Positions 1 through 5,859 are shown, counted from the first letter of the stretch. The stretch: DNA of 5,859 bases from Chloroflexota bacterium (GCA_003577365.1 QEUY01000272.1:1-5859); one strand, 5' to 3'. Made by a program: numbers and translations. Notes: a model not told the origin generated them from the letters alone.

Positions 1-1
1 C

Positions 2-745
2 TTGCGCGTCCACAGCAGCAACTTCCGGCAGATCGGCTTTGTGGCCGAGCCGGACCTGGCCGAACTGGCGCAGATGGTGCAGGCGCACCGCGAGTCGAAC
101 GGCGGCCCGATCGTCTTGGTCGACGACTTGGGCAGCGGCACGCTGTTAGACACACAGCCCTATGGGCTGGCGTGTGAGCCGATGGTGCAGGAGAGCTTGG
201 CCGCGGGCGCGGACCTGGTGACCTTTAGCGGTGATAAGCTGCTGGGCGGGCCGCAGGCCGGGTTGATTGTGGGGCGGCGCGAACTGGTGGAGCAGGTGCG
301 CCGCCACCCGATGGCGCGGGCGCTGCGTGTGGACAAGATGACGCTGGCCGCGCTGGAGGCAACGCTGCGCAGCTATCAGCGCGGGCGGGCGCTGGAGGAA
401 ATCCCCGTCTGGCGTATGATCGCAGCGCCGCTCGTCAAGCTCCAAGGCCGCGCCGAAGCGTGGCGGGCGCAGTTGGCTGCGGATCTGCCGGGCGAGGTCG
501 AGGTTGCGGTGTGGCCGGGGGAGAGCGCAGTAGGCGGCGGCAGCCTGCCCGGTGAGACGCTGCCGACGGCGCTGCTGGCGGTCGGCTGTACGGCTGCTGA
601 AAGCCGCGCCGCCGATCTGCGCCGTCAGCGCCCGCCGGTGATCTGCCGCATCCAGCGCGACCATCTGCTCTTTGACCCGCGCACGGTGCTGCCCGAAGAG
701 GACGCAGCCCTGTTGGCGGCGCTGCGTGCCATTTTGCAGGCATAG
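2..745 (+). CDS. selA: L-seryl-tRNA(Sec) selenium transferase (selenocysteine synthase), C-terminal part
   Basis: SelA is a cytoplasmic PLP enzyme that converts seryl-tRNA(Sec) to selenocysteinyl-tRNA(Sec) using selenophosphate. Only the last 247 codons are present. The frame is open to the left edge and its first codon (TTG) is internal, matching the family's K/R-V-H-x-S-N-(Y/F)-R segment, so the true start lies upstream. Visible family signatures, numbered from the first codon here, are VDDLGSGTLLD (40-50), SGDKLLGGPQAG (76-87) with the PLP-binding Lys at 79 (codon 236-238), ALRVDKMTLAALEATLRSY (about 106-124), and GGGSLPGETLPT further on. The C-terminus, with RIQRDHLLFDPRTV, is complete and ends at TAG. 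The E. coli protein is about 463 aa, so roughly half is missing. SelB, SelD and the tRNA(Sec) gene are not in this window. Identification is firm: the active-site block is essentially canonical, and nothing looks degraded. Confidence 0.96.
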   Translation: MRVHSSNFRQIGFVAEPDLAELAQMVQAHRESNGGPIVLVDDLGSGTLLDTQPYGLACEPMVQESLAAGADLVTFSGDKLLGGPQAGLIVGRRELVEQVRRHPMARALRVDKMTLAALEATLRSYQRGRALEEIPVWRMIAAPLVKLQGRAEAWRAQLAADLPGEVEVAVWPGESAVGGGSLPGETLPTALLAVGCTAAESRAADLRRQRPPVICRIQRDHLLFDPRTVLPEEDAALLAALRAILQA

Positions 746-752
746 TGTAGCC

Positions 753-758
753 AGAGGG
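753..758 (+). promoter_or_regulatory. Ribosome binding site of the IPK gene
   Basis: AGAGGG lies six bases ahead of the ATG at 765, inside the 19-nt gap after selA. It decides the start: the same frame is open further upstream, to an ATG at 672 inside selA, but that upstream part has no family similarity. The kinase motif begins right after the 765 start. Confidence 0.7.
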
Positions 759-764
759 AACCCG

Positions 765-1574
765 ATGCAGACCGTTTACGTCAAATTGGGCGGCTCGCTG
801 CTGACCGACAAGCGCCGGGCCGAAACCCCGCGCCACGACGTGATCCGGCGGCTGGCCGCCGAGGTCCAGGCGGCGCGCCAGGCGCGGCCCGACCTACACC
901 TGGTGCTGGGGCATGGGTCGGGCAGTTTTGGACATCTCCACGGCCAGCGTTATGGCACGCGCGCCGGGGTGCAGACGCCGGCGCAGTGGTATGGGTTTGC
1001 CGCTACCGGAGATGCGGCGGCGCGGCTCAACCGCATTGTGGTCGCCGCGCTGCTCGAAGCGGGCGTGCCGGCGTGGAGCATTCAACCCAGCGTGGCGCTG
1101 CGCTGTGTGGATGGGCGCATCTGTGCCGGGCCGGAGGCGACGGTCGCTCAGGCATTGGCACAGGGGCTGGCCCCGGTCGTCTTTGGCGATGTGGCGCTGG
1201 ACAGCGTGCGCGGCGGCACGATTGCCAGCACCGAGGAGATCTTTGAATGGCTGGCGAGGACGCTGCCGCCGGCGCGCATCGTCTTGGCGGGCGAGGTGGC
1301 GGGCATCTTCACCGCCGACCCGCTGGTGGATACACAGGCCCACTTGCTGGCCGAGGTGACACCGGCGAGCTTTGCGACGGTGCGCCAGGGGCTAGGCGGC
1401 AGCCACGGCATGGATGTGACCGGCGGCATGGCGGCCAAGGCCGCGCAGGCCTTGGCTTGGGTCGAGCGCTGGCCGGGGCTGGAGGTGGTGATCTGCAGCG
1501 GATTGACACCTGGCACGCTGCGGACCGCGCTGTGTGACCCGGCGCAGCGCGTGGGCACGTGTCTGCATGGATAA
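765..1574 (+). CDS. Isopentenyl phosphate kinase (amino acid kinase fold)
   Basis: Predicted cytoplasmic kinase of 269 aa that phosphorylates isopentenyl phosphate to IPP with ATP, the last step of an alternative mevalonate pathway. The sequence shows the amino-acid-kinase N-terminus VKLGGSLLTDK (6-16), then GHGSGSFGH (49-57) with the His at 57. In characterised IPKs the His of the GSFGH motif contacts the substrate phosphate and separates IPK from other kinases of this fold. Further motifs are VVFGDV (138-143), STEEI (155-159), AGEVAGIFTADP (175-186, nucleotide side) and DVTGGMAAK (217-225). Length fits the family (about 245-270 aa). The start at 765 is supported by AGAGGG and by the kinase motif position. 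It follows selA by 19 nt, so co-transcription is likely. The ATP-side loop reads STEE rather than the more usual S-(T/G)-D. The related fosfomycin kinase FomA, or another small-molecule kinase of the family, is the main alternative. Confidence 0.86.
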   Translation: MQTVYVKLGGSLLTDKRRAETPRHDVIRRLAAEVQAARQARPDLHLVLGHGSGSFGHLHGQRYGTRAGVQTPAQWYGFAATGDAAARLNRIVVAALLEAGVPAWSIQPSVALRCVDGRICAGPEATVAQALAQGLAPVVFGDVALDSVRGGTIASTEEIFEWLARTLPPARIVLAGEVAGIFTADPLVDTQAHLLAEVTPASFATVRQGLGGSHGMDVTGGMAAKAAQALAWVERWPGLEVVICSGLTPGTLRTALCDPAQRVGTCLHG

Positions 1575-1658
1575 AGCTTACAAACAGGCTGGGGTCGCGG
1601 TTCTAGACTGAAAATGGGTGGATGGCCGGCGGTGTCTCTGCCCAACTTTCCCGATCCA

Positions 1659-1689
1659 TTTGCAGGATGAAGTTTGCCGCGAGTATAAT
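1659..1689 (+). promoter_or_regulatory. Putative sigma70-type promoter for rseP and downstream genes
   Basis: A perfect TATAAT lies at 1684-1689, striking in GC-rich surroundings. A weak -35 candidate, TTTGCA (1659-1664, four of six matches to TTGACA), is 19 nt upstream; shifting by one base gives TTGCAG with 18 nt but fewer matches. There is no extended -10 TG. Transcription would start near 1696, giving a leader of roughly 80 nt before the ATG at 1775. The -10 is convincing, the -35 is not. Confidence 0.45.
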
Positions 1690-1703
1690 GGGCGCGTGCT
1701 TTT

Positions 1704-1760
1704 CAGCCGGATAGTCGACAGTATGCTGGGCGGCTCGCCCGGCGCGGTCGAGTGCGGCTG
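1704..1760 (+). repeat. Nested inverted repeats forming a long imperfect hairpin in the rseP leader
   Basis: Three successive complementary pairs are nested around one centre. The outer is CAGCCG (1704-1709) with CGGCTG (1755-1760). The middle is TCGAC (1715-1719) with GTCGA (1747-1751). The inner is GCTGGGCG (1725-1732) with CGCCCGGC (1736-1743), one G-T wobble and a three-base loop. Both internal loops have five bases on the left and three on the right. In total 19 pairs can form. There is no T-run afterwards, so it is not an intrinsic terminator. It ends three bases before the RBS and could influence translation or stability of the mRNA, or be a DNA-level operator. Some pairing is expected by chance at this GC content. 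Confidence 0.45.
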
Positions 1761-1763
1761 GCG

Positions 1764-1771
1764 AAAGGTGA
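1764..1771 (+). promoter_or_regulatory. Ribosome binding site of rseP
   Basis: AAAGGTGA lies just ahead of the ATG at 1775 (four bases from the end of the AGGTG core). It supports this start, which also places the first transmembrane helix and the HELGH motif at the usual distance from the N-terminus. Confidence 0.65.
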
Positions 1772-1774
1772 ACC

Positions 1775-3127
1775 ATGATTCTGACGGTCGTTTCCTTCAT
1801 TTTAGTCCTGGGAGTCCTCGTCTTTTTCCATGAACTGGGCCACTATTGGGTGGCGCGGCGCAATGGGATCGTGGTCGAGGAGTTTGGCATGGGCTATCCT
1901 CCCCGGCTGGTGAAGCTGTTTCGCTATGATGGTACAGATTTTACGCTCAACCTGATCCCCTTTGGCGGCTTTGCGCGCATGAAGGGCGAGGATATGGGCG
2001 ATATGACGCCCGGCTCGTTCAACGCCGCCAGCCGCATGGCGCGGGCAGCCACGCTGGTGGCGGGGCCGTTGATGAACGCGCTGCTGGCAGTGGTGCTCTT
2101 TGCCGCCAGCTTTATGGCCGGCTTTCCGGCGGTGGTGGGCTATCCGCAGGTGATCGCAGTCCAGCCGGGGAGCGCCGCCGCAGAGGCCGGGCTGCAGCCC
2201 AACGATGTGCTGCTGACGCTGCATGGCCATCGTGTCTTGGTCAGCGCGCTGGAGGACTTTACCTATGACGTGATGCGCGATGACAGCGCCGCCGGCTCCA
2301 GCCCAGAGCTGACCATTTTGCGCGATGGGCAGGTGATGGCGCTGCCCGTGGCGAGTACGCTGCGCGAGGGCGATCTGCTCGACGGTCTGGACTATCTGCC
2401 GGTGATGAGCACCGAAGTGACGCTGGTGGTCGAGGATACCCCCGCGGCGCAAGCCGGGCTGCAGCCGGGCGACCTGGTCTATGCCGTGGACAAGACGATC
2501 ATCAGCCAGAACAACCCGCTCAACGAGGTGATCCAGCAGCACGCGGGGCAGGAAGTGCAGCTTGGGTTGCTGCGCGACGGCCAGTATATCGTGACGCCGA
2601 TCACGCCGCGCGCCAACCCGCCCGAAGGGCAGGGGTCGCTGGGTGTGCAGATTGGTCCTCAGAGCCGGCTGGCAACGCTGCCGCTGTGGAGCGCGCTGTG
2701 GGAAGGGGTGCGCAGCACAGGGGAGTACGCGCTGCTGGTGCTGCAACTGCCTGTGCTGCTTGTGATGGGACAGGTGTCGCCCAGCGATGCCCAGTTGACC
2801 GGCCCGGTGGGCATCGCCCAGATGGTGGGGGGGGCGGTCAATGCCACGATGGATACGGGGCTGTGGTTCCCGATCTGGCGGCTGTCGGCAGTGCTGAGCG
2901 CGGCGCTGGCGATCACCAACCTGCTGCCGCTGCCGGCGCTGGATGGCGGGCGCCTGCTCTTTATTCTGGTCGAAGCGATTCGTGGCCGCCGTGTGAACCC
3001 CGAGCGCGAAGGGTTTATTCACATGGTCGGCTTCATGCTGCTCTTGGGCCTGCTGGTCTTGGTGACGGTGCGCGATATCACCACCGCCCAGCAGGGGATC
3101 GACTGGATCTCGATTCTGGGGCAGTAA
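1775..3127 (+). CDS. rseP: RseP-family site-2 zinc metalloprotease (M50) with two PDZ domains
   Basis: Intramembrane protease that cuts single-pass membrane proteins, classically anti-sigma factors already trimmed by a site-1 protease, and in some bacteria remnant signal peptides. The 450-aa length equals E. coli RseP. The first helix carries the zinc-binding, catalytic HELGH (19-23). The family G-x-x-x-N motif GPLMN (97-101) opens the second helix (about 93-116). PDZ1 (about 122-200) has PGSAAAEAGLQPNDVL, and PDZ2 (about 212-285) has TPAAQAGLQPGDLV. NLLPLPALDGGR (382-393) holds the third zinc ligand, Asp390, in the last catalytic segment, and a final hydrophobic helix follows near GFMLLLGLLVLVTV. 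All key residues are present. It begins after a 200-nt gap with its own likely promoter and is followed 36 nt later by a membrane protein gene. No dxr, anti-sigma or sigma factor gene is in the window, so its substrate is unknown. One run of eight Gs occurs at 2827-2834 without breaking the frame. Confidence 0.95.
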   Translation: MILTVVSFILVLGVLVFFHELGHYWVARRNGIVVEEFGMGYPPRLVKLFRYDGTDFTLNLIPFGGFARMKGEDMGDMTPGSFNAASRMARAATLVAGPLMNALLAVVLFAASFMAGFPAVVGYPQVIAVQPGSAAAEAGLQPNDVLLTLHGHRVLVSALEDFTYDVMRDDSAAGSSPELTILRDGQVMALPVASTLREGDLLDGLDYLPVMSTEVTLVVEDTPAAQAGLQPGDLVYAVDKTIISQNNPLNEVIQQHAGQEVQLGLLRDGQYIVTPITPRANPPEGQGSLGVQIGPQSRLATLPLWSALWEGVRSTGEYALLVLQLPVLLVMGQVSPSDAQLTGPVGIAQMVGGAVNATMDTGLWFPIWRLSAVLSAALAITNLLPLPALDGGRLLFILVEAIRGRRVNPEREGFIHMVGFMLLLGLLVLVTVRDITTAQQGIDWISILGQ

Positions 3128-3163
3128 GTTGATCACACAACGCGATCTCCGCGCGCACGGGCA

Positions 3164-4591
3164 ATGACCGATCCCTCGGTGAATGTCGCCGAGAACGCTC
3201 GGCAGACGGCGCGCACGCTCCCATCTCCAACTGGTTCCCCCACGGCTGCCGGTCCAGGCGCAGGCCTGCGCTCGTTGGGCGCGCGCCAGTGTCCCAACTG
3301 TGGCGCGTATGCCTCGGATCACACCAGCGTTTGCCCGGAGTGCGGCGAGAGTTTACAGCGGCGCGCCAAGAAGATCCGCTGTCTGCGCTGTGGGCAGCCT
3401 GCGTCGTCGGAACTGACGATCTGCCCGCATTGTGGGCGTGAACTGCGGCCTGCGCCGCCGCGCCTATTGACCTGGGGCGCGCCGGCGGCGTTGGCCGCGC
3501 TCTTCCTGCTGGTGATGGCCCTACGCTGGGACAACGGCAACCCGCTGGTCTGGGCGCGCGACCGGCTGGCCGCGGGCTTCACGGTGGTGGGGGAGCGGAT
3601 CGAGCCGGAGATTGTCTTGGTGGTGACGCCGTTGGCCCCCGACCGCGAGGCCGGCCACGGCGAGGGGCCGGGCGCGGCGCTGGCGATCGAGAGCGCCTAT
3701 CGCGCCCAGGCGCAGATGCAGGGCGCGCCGGCCAACCCGCCCCCGTCTGATAACACAGGCGATGGCAGCACGGGGGATGGCGGTGCGCCTGCCGCGGCGG
3801 GCGGCGAGGCGGCGGCTGTGGTGGACTTGCCGACGGCGACCGCGACCGAAGCGCCTACGGCCACGCCCGAAGCCACAGCCACCCCAGCGCCAACCCAGAC
3901 GCCGGAGCCGACTGCCACGCCGGAGCCCACGCTGGAGCCAACGCCGGCAACGATCGACTATGTGGTGAGCCGCGGGGATACGTTGGTGAGCATCGCCGCA
4001 CGCTATGATGTCGACGTGGACGAGTTGATGGCCGCCAACGACATCGGCGAGCGCGACGTCTTTGTTATCCAGCCGGGGCAGGTGCTGGTGATCCCGGCGC
4101 CGCCGACCCCGACCGCCGAGCTGCCGACACCTACCGTAGAGCCGCCTACACCGGAGCCAACCCCAACGCCCGGCGCCGCGTCTACGGCACGCCCGCGCGC
4201 CACAGCCTCACCTATCCCGGCCCAGGGTGGGATGCGGCTGGAAGCGCCTGTGCTGCTCGGCCCGGAGGATGGGGCGCGGGTCAGTTGTGCCGAGACGGCC
4301 ACCTTGCGTTGGCAGCGCGTGCCGTTTGCGCGCGACAGCGACAAGTATGTGCTGCATCTGGGCTTTGTCGGCGGGCGCAGCCCCGGCGGCGACGAGCAGA
4401 TCGTCTGGATCTTGGCCCAGTCTCGCCCCGTGACCAGCACGGAATGGGAGCTGGACAAGAGCTTGTGTGGGCTGGCCCCTGCTCAATATGATCATCAGTG
4501 GCGTTGGTGGGTCGAAGTGGTGGGCGATAGCGACGGTAAGCCGGTCCAGGTCAGCCCTGCGAGCGAGACCTGGGGCTTTGTGTGGGAATGA
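3164..4591 (+). CDS. Membrane-anchored double zinc ribbon / LysM protein with C-terminal beta-sandwich-like domain
   Basis: No named function is recognised; the architecture is clear over 475 aa. After a low-complexity N-terminus come two zinc ribbons with CxxC pairs at 43/46, 57/60, 73/76 and 87/90 (double zinc ribbon type). A hydrophobic helix follows at about 101-120, flanked by Arg on the N-terminal side, suggesting the zinc ribbons are cytoplasmic and the rest is outside. Next are an acidic/Gly-rich stretch, a Pro/Thr linker (223-262), one LysM domain (266-311, YVVSRGDTLVSIAARY through QPGQVLVIP) that should bind peptidoglycan or a similar glycan, and a second Pro/Thr linker (312-356). 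The last domain (357-475) has LLGPEDGARV, LRW and HQWRWWVEVV strands like Fn3-type domains, and two Cys (375, 435) that could form a disulfide. The start is weakly supported: only GGG precedes the ATG, and GTG at 3179 is in frame. It lies 36 nt after rseP and 11 nt before the HEAT gene, probably in one operon. Confidence 0.88.
   Translation: MTDPSVNVAENARQTARTLPSPTGSPTAAGPGAGLRSLGARQCPNCGAYASDHTSVCPECGESLQRRAKKIRCLRCGQPASSELTICPHCGRELRPAPPRLLTWGAPAALAALFLLVMALRWDNGNPLVWARDRLAAGFTVVGERIEPEIVLVVTPLAPDREAGHGEGPGAALAIESAYRAQAQMQGAPANPPPSDNTGDGSTGDGGAPAAAGGEAAAVVDLPTATATEAPTATPEATATPAPTQTPEPTATPEPTLEPTPATIDYVVSRGDTLVSIAARYDVDVDELMAANDIGERDVFVIQPGQVLVIPAPPTPTAELPTPTVEPPTPEPTPTPGAASTARPRATASPIPAQGGMRLEAPVLLGPEDGARVSCAETATLRWQRVPFARDSDKYVLHLGFVGGRSPGGDEQIVWILAQSRPVTSTEWELDKSLCGLAPAQYDHQWRWWVEVVGDSDGKPVQVSPASETWGFVWE
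3830..3949 (+). repeat. Low-complexity Pro/Thr/Glu linker-coding repeat 1
   Basis: Codes residues 223-262 of the LysM protein, mostly P-T-A-T-P-E style units. At the DNA level ACGCCGGAGCC occurs at 3899-3909 and 3917-3927, with a one-mismatch copy at 3929-3939. Such stretches are flexible or glycosylatable spacers outside the membrane and tend to vary in length between strains by slippage or recombination. Confidence 0.75.
4097..4231 (+). repeat. Low-complexity Pro/Thr linker-coding repeat 2
   Basis: Codes residues 312-356 between LysM and the last domain. The first half (to about 336) is P-T-P-E-P units, and the second half changes to an Ala/Arg/Ser/Thr-rich spacer. It separates two folded extracytoplasmic domains. 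Confidence 0.65.
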
Positions 4592-4602
4592 GATAGAGCT
4601 TT

Positions 4603-5859
4603 ATGGCAAAACACCGCAGACGGCGCGACCCCAACCGCCAAGATGAACCCAAAAAGCCGCGCCGGTCACAACCCGACGCCGGCGGCGAGAGCTTCGACAG
4701 CAGCCGCTTTGACGATAGCCTCGACGACGAGGAACTGCGCCGCCTGGCCGAAGCCTTGGGCGACGATTTCGAGATCGTAGGGCCGGAGGATGAGTACGAC
4801 TTGGAGATGACCTTCATCGTCCAGGCCATCACGCCCAGAATTTCGCTCGCAGAACTGCTGGACCGGCTGATCCACCAAGAGAGCATGCCGCCTCTGGAGG
4901 AGTTGTACGCGTTTTCAGACCTTTCGCTGCCGGACGCCGATCTGCTGCGCCAACAGTGGGAGCGCGTCCCCGTGCAGCGGCGGCGTGCGGTGGTCGCCGA
5001 ACTGGTGACGCTGGCTGAAGACGATCTGTTTTTGCTGCTGGGGCGCATGCTGCGCGTGGCCTTGAGCGACAGCGATGCCCAGGTGCGGCAGACCGCGGTC
5101 CAGGGGCTGTGGGAAGATGGGCAGTCCGACCTGATCGGGCCGCTGGTGCAACTGCTGCACAACGACCCGGAGATCGGTGTGCGCGCCGCCGCGGCCACGG
5201 CCTTGGGCGGCTTTGTGTTGGCGGGCGAGTTGGAGGAACTCGACACCGCGCTCACCATGCGCGCCGAAGAGGCGCTGTTGGGTATCCTGACCGACGCCGC
5301 CCAGCCGTTGGAGGTACGCCGCCGCGCCCTGGAGAGCATCGCCTATTCGGGGGAGACAGGCGTGCGCCAGTTGATCGAGGATGGCTACTATTCACCCGAC
5401 GACGCTATGCGCGTGAGCGCCGTCTTTGCCATGGGGCGCAGCGCCGATGTGCGCTGGCGCGGGCTGGTGCGCGCCGAGCTGCAGAACCCATCGGCGGCCA
5501 TACGCGCCGAGGCGGCCTTTGCCTGTGGCGAACTGGAGGCGCGCGGTGCGCTCAACGACCTGCTGGCGCTGCTCGACGACCGTGAGCCGGCGGTGCGCCG
5601 CGCCGCTATCTTTGCCCTGGGGCGCATCGGCGGCAGCGACGCGCGCGATGCGCTGGAAACGGTCCTGTTGGGCGAGAACGGCGAGGAGGCCGAAGCCGCC
5701 GAGCAGGCTTTGGAGGAGATGGCCTTCTACGCCGACCTCGAGGCAGTGTCGCTCTTTGACGAGTCGGAAGACGAAGACGCCGAGTGGGAGGAAGACGCCG
5801 ACGCCTGGTACGATATGGACGACCGTGAGCTGGGCGAGTATGACACGGACGAGGATGAC
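4603..5859 (+). CDS. HEAT-repeat protein with acidic C-terminal tail (3' end outside window)
   Basis: 419 codons are visible and still open at the window end. No specific function is recognised. The N-terminus is very basic (MAKHRRRRD, more Lys/Arg to about residue 22), followed by an acidic patch (about 33-67). From about residue 130 to 375 there are six HEAT or PBS-lyase-type helical repeats, each marked by a (V/M/I)-R-x-x-A core. Their Arg are at 162, 194, 239, 270, 301 and 332; the last four are exactly 31 residues apart, and a longer loop follows the second. The tail from 386 is extremely Asp/Glu-rich. No signal peptide or membrane helix is seen, so it is likely a cytoplasmic scaffold for protein-protein binding. 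The ATG at 4603 has only a weak AGAG ahead of it; an ATG overlapping the previous stop (4588) ends after two codons. The 11-nt gap implies co-transcription and probably translational coupling with the LysM gene. The stop is probably close, given the terminal-looking acidic tail. Confidence 0.85.
   Translation, partial: MAKHRRRRDPNRQDEPKKPRRSQPDAGGESFDSSRFDDSLDDEELRRLAEALGDDFEIVGPEDEYDLEMTFIVQAITPRISLAELLDRLIHQESMPPLEELYAFSDLSLPDADLLRQQWERVPVQRRRAVVAELVTLAEDDLFLLLGRMLRVALSDSDAQVRQTAVQGLWEDGQSDLIGPLVQLLHNDPEIGVRAAAATALGGFVLAGELEELDTALTMRAEEALLGILTDAAQPLEVRRRALESIAYSGETGVRQLIEDGYYSPDDAMRVSAVFAMGRSADVRWRGLVRAELQNPSAAIRAEAAFACGELEARGALNDLLALLDDREPAVRRAAIFALGRIGGSDARDALETVLLGENGEEAEAAEQALEEMAFYADLEAVSLFDESEDEDAEWEEDADAWYDMDDRELGEYDTDEDD

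Larger units (their letters stand above)
1575..1774. other. 200-nt intergenic region: promoter and structured leader, no gene
   Basis: This is the only sizeable gap in the window. I see no credible coding sequence. A 71-codon plus-strand frame (1618-1833) and a 65-codon minus-strand frame (1603-1800) cross it, but both run into rseP and neither has an RBS or family resemblance. The first part (1575-1655) has no stem followed by a T-run, so no intrinsic terminator for the upstream genes is evident. The second part carries the promoter-like hexamer at 1684 and the inverted repeats described separately. The change from tight spacing to a 200-nt gap suggests that a new transcription unit begins here. 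Confidence 0.6.

Noticed and set aside
672..764. Upstream extension of the IPK frame to an ATG at 672
   Set aside because: The extra 31 residues overlap selA, are Cys/Arg-rich shadow sequence, and precede a good RBS and start at 765.
146..836. Minus-strand frames opposite selA and the start of the IPK gene
   Set aside because: Arg/Gln/Pro-rich shadows with no RBS or motif; the opposite strand carries canonical SelA and kinase signatures.
1574..1579. AAGCTT palindrome at the end of the IPK gene
   Set aside because: A lone six-base palindrome with no flanking symmetry, expected by chance.
1618..1833. A 71-codon plus-strand frame across the gap before rseP
   Set aside because: It overlaps the rseP start out of frame, covers the TATAAT and hairpin, and has no RBS or recognisable product.
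3128..3141. Small hairpin (GTTG/CAAC) just after the rseP stop as a possible terminator
   Set aside because: Only four base pairs and no T-run; the next gene begins 36 nt after the stop.
1802..3322. A 506-codon open frame on the minus strand opposite rseP
   Set aside because: It mirrors a GC-rich coding strand; the product is Arg/His/Gln-rich with no domain, and the plus strand encodes an unmistakable RseP.
3830..4231. Repeat-rich stretch considered as a CRISPR-like or mobile repeat
   Set aside because: The repetition follows codons of Pro/Thr linkers inside an intact reading frame, with no regular spacers.
4551..5339. A 262-codon Ser/Arg-rich minus-strand frame
   Set aside because: It lies opposite the HEAT-repeat gene; its composition is that of an antisense shadow of Asp/Glu/Leu/Ala codons, and the plus frame has regular repeats.

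Overview
The window is GC-rich DNA with densely packed genes, all on the plus strand: five protein-coding genes, of which the first and last run off the window. No RNA gene, mobile element or CRISPR array was seen. The composition (Leu mostly CTG, but frequent TTT Phe and TTGG strings), a bacterial isopentenyl phosphate kinase, and an exported LysM protein with Pro/Thr linkers and a zinc-ribbon head together suggest Chloroflexota, perhaps the Anaerolineae/Caldilineae side. This placement is an inference from gene content and style, not from a marker gene.

Left block (1-1574): the C-terminal half of selA (selenocysteine synthase, with an intact PLP-lysine motif) is followed 19 nt later by an amino-acid-kinase-fold gene that has the isopentenyl phosphate kinase (IPK) signature. 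The two are probably co-transcribed. SelA implies that the organism makes selenoproteins. IPK implies an alternative mevalonate route to IPP, as known in Roseiflexus.

Junction (1575-1774): a 200-nt gap with no gene and no recognisable terminator. It holds a perfect TATAAT hexamer, and just downstream a nested three-part inverted repeat (19 potential base pairs, 1704-1760) that ends three bases before the ribosome binding site of the next gene. It looks like a promoter plus a structured 5' leader.

Right block (1775-5859): a full-length RseP-type site-2 metalloprotease (450 aa, two PDZ domains); a predicted single-pass membrane protein with a double zinc ribbon inside and a LysM plus a beta-sandwich-like domain outside (475 aa); and a HEAT-repeat protein with a strongly acidic tail (at least 419 aa, open at the window end). 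Gaps are 36 and 11 nt, so this is a likely operon. The most interesting idea is functional: the zinc-ribbon/LysM protein has the N-in/C-out topology of known site-2-protease substrates and lies directly behind such a protease. It may be a cell-wall sensor whose cytoplasmic zinc-ribbon part is released by RseP, with the HEAT protein as a possible partner. This is a hypothesis from gene order and architecture only.
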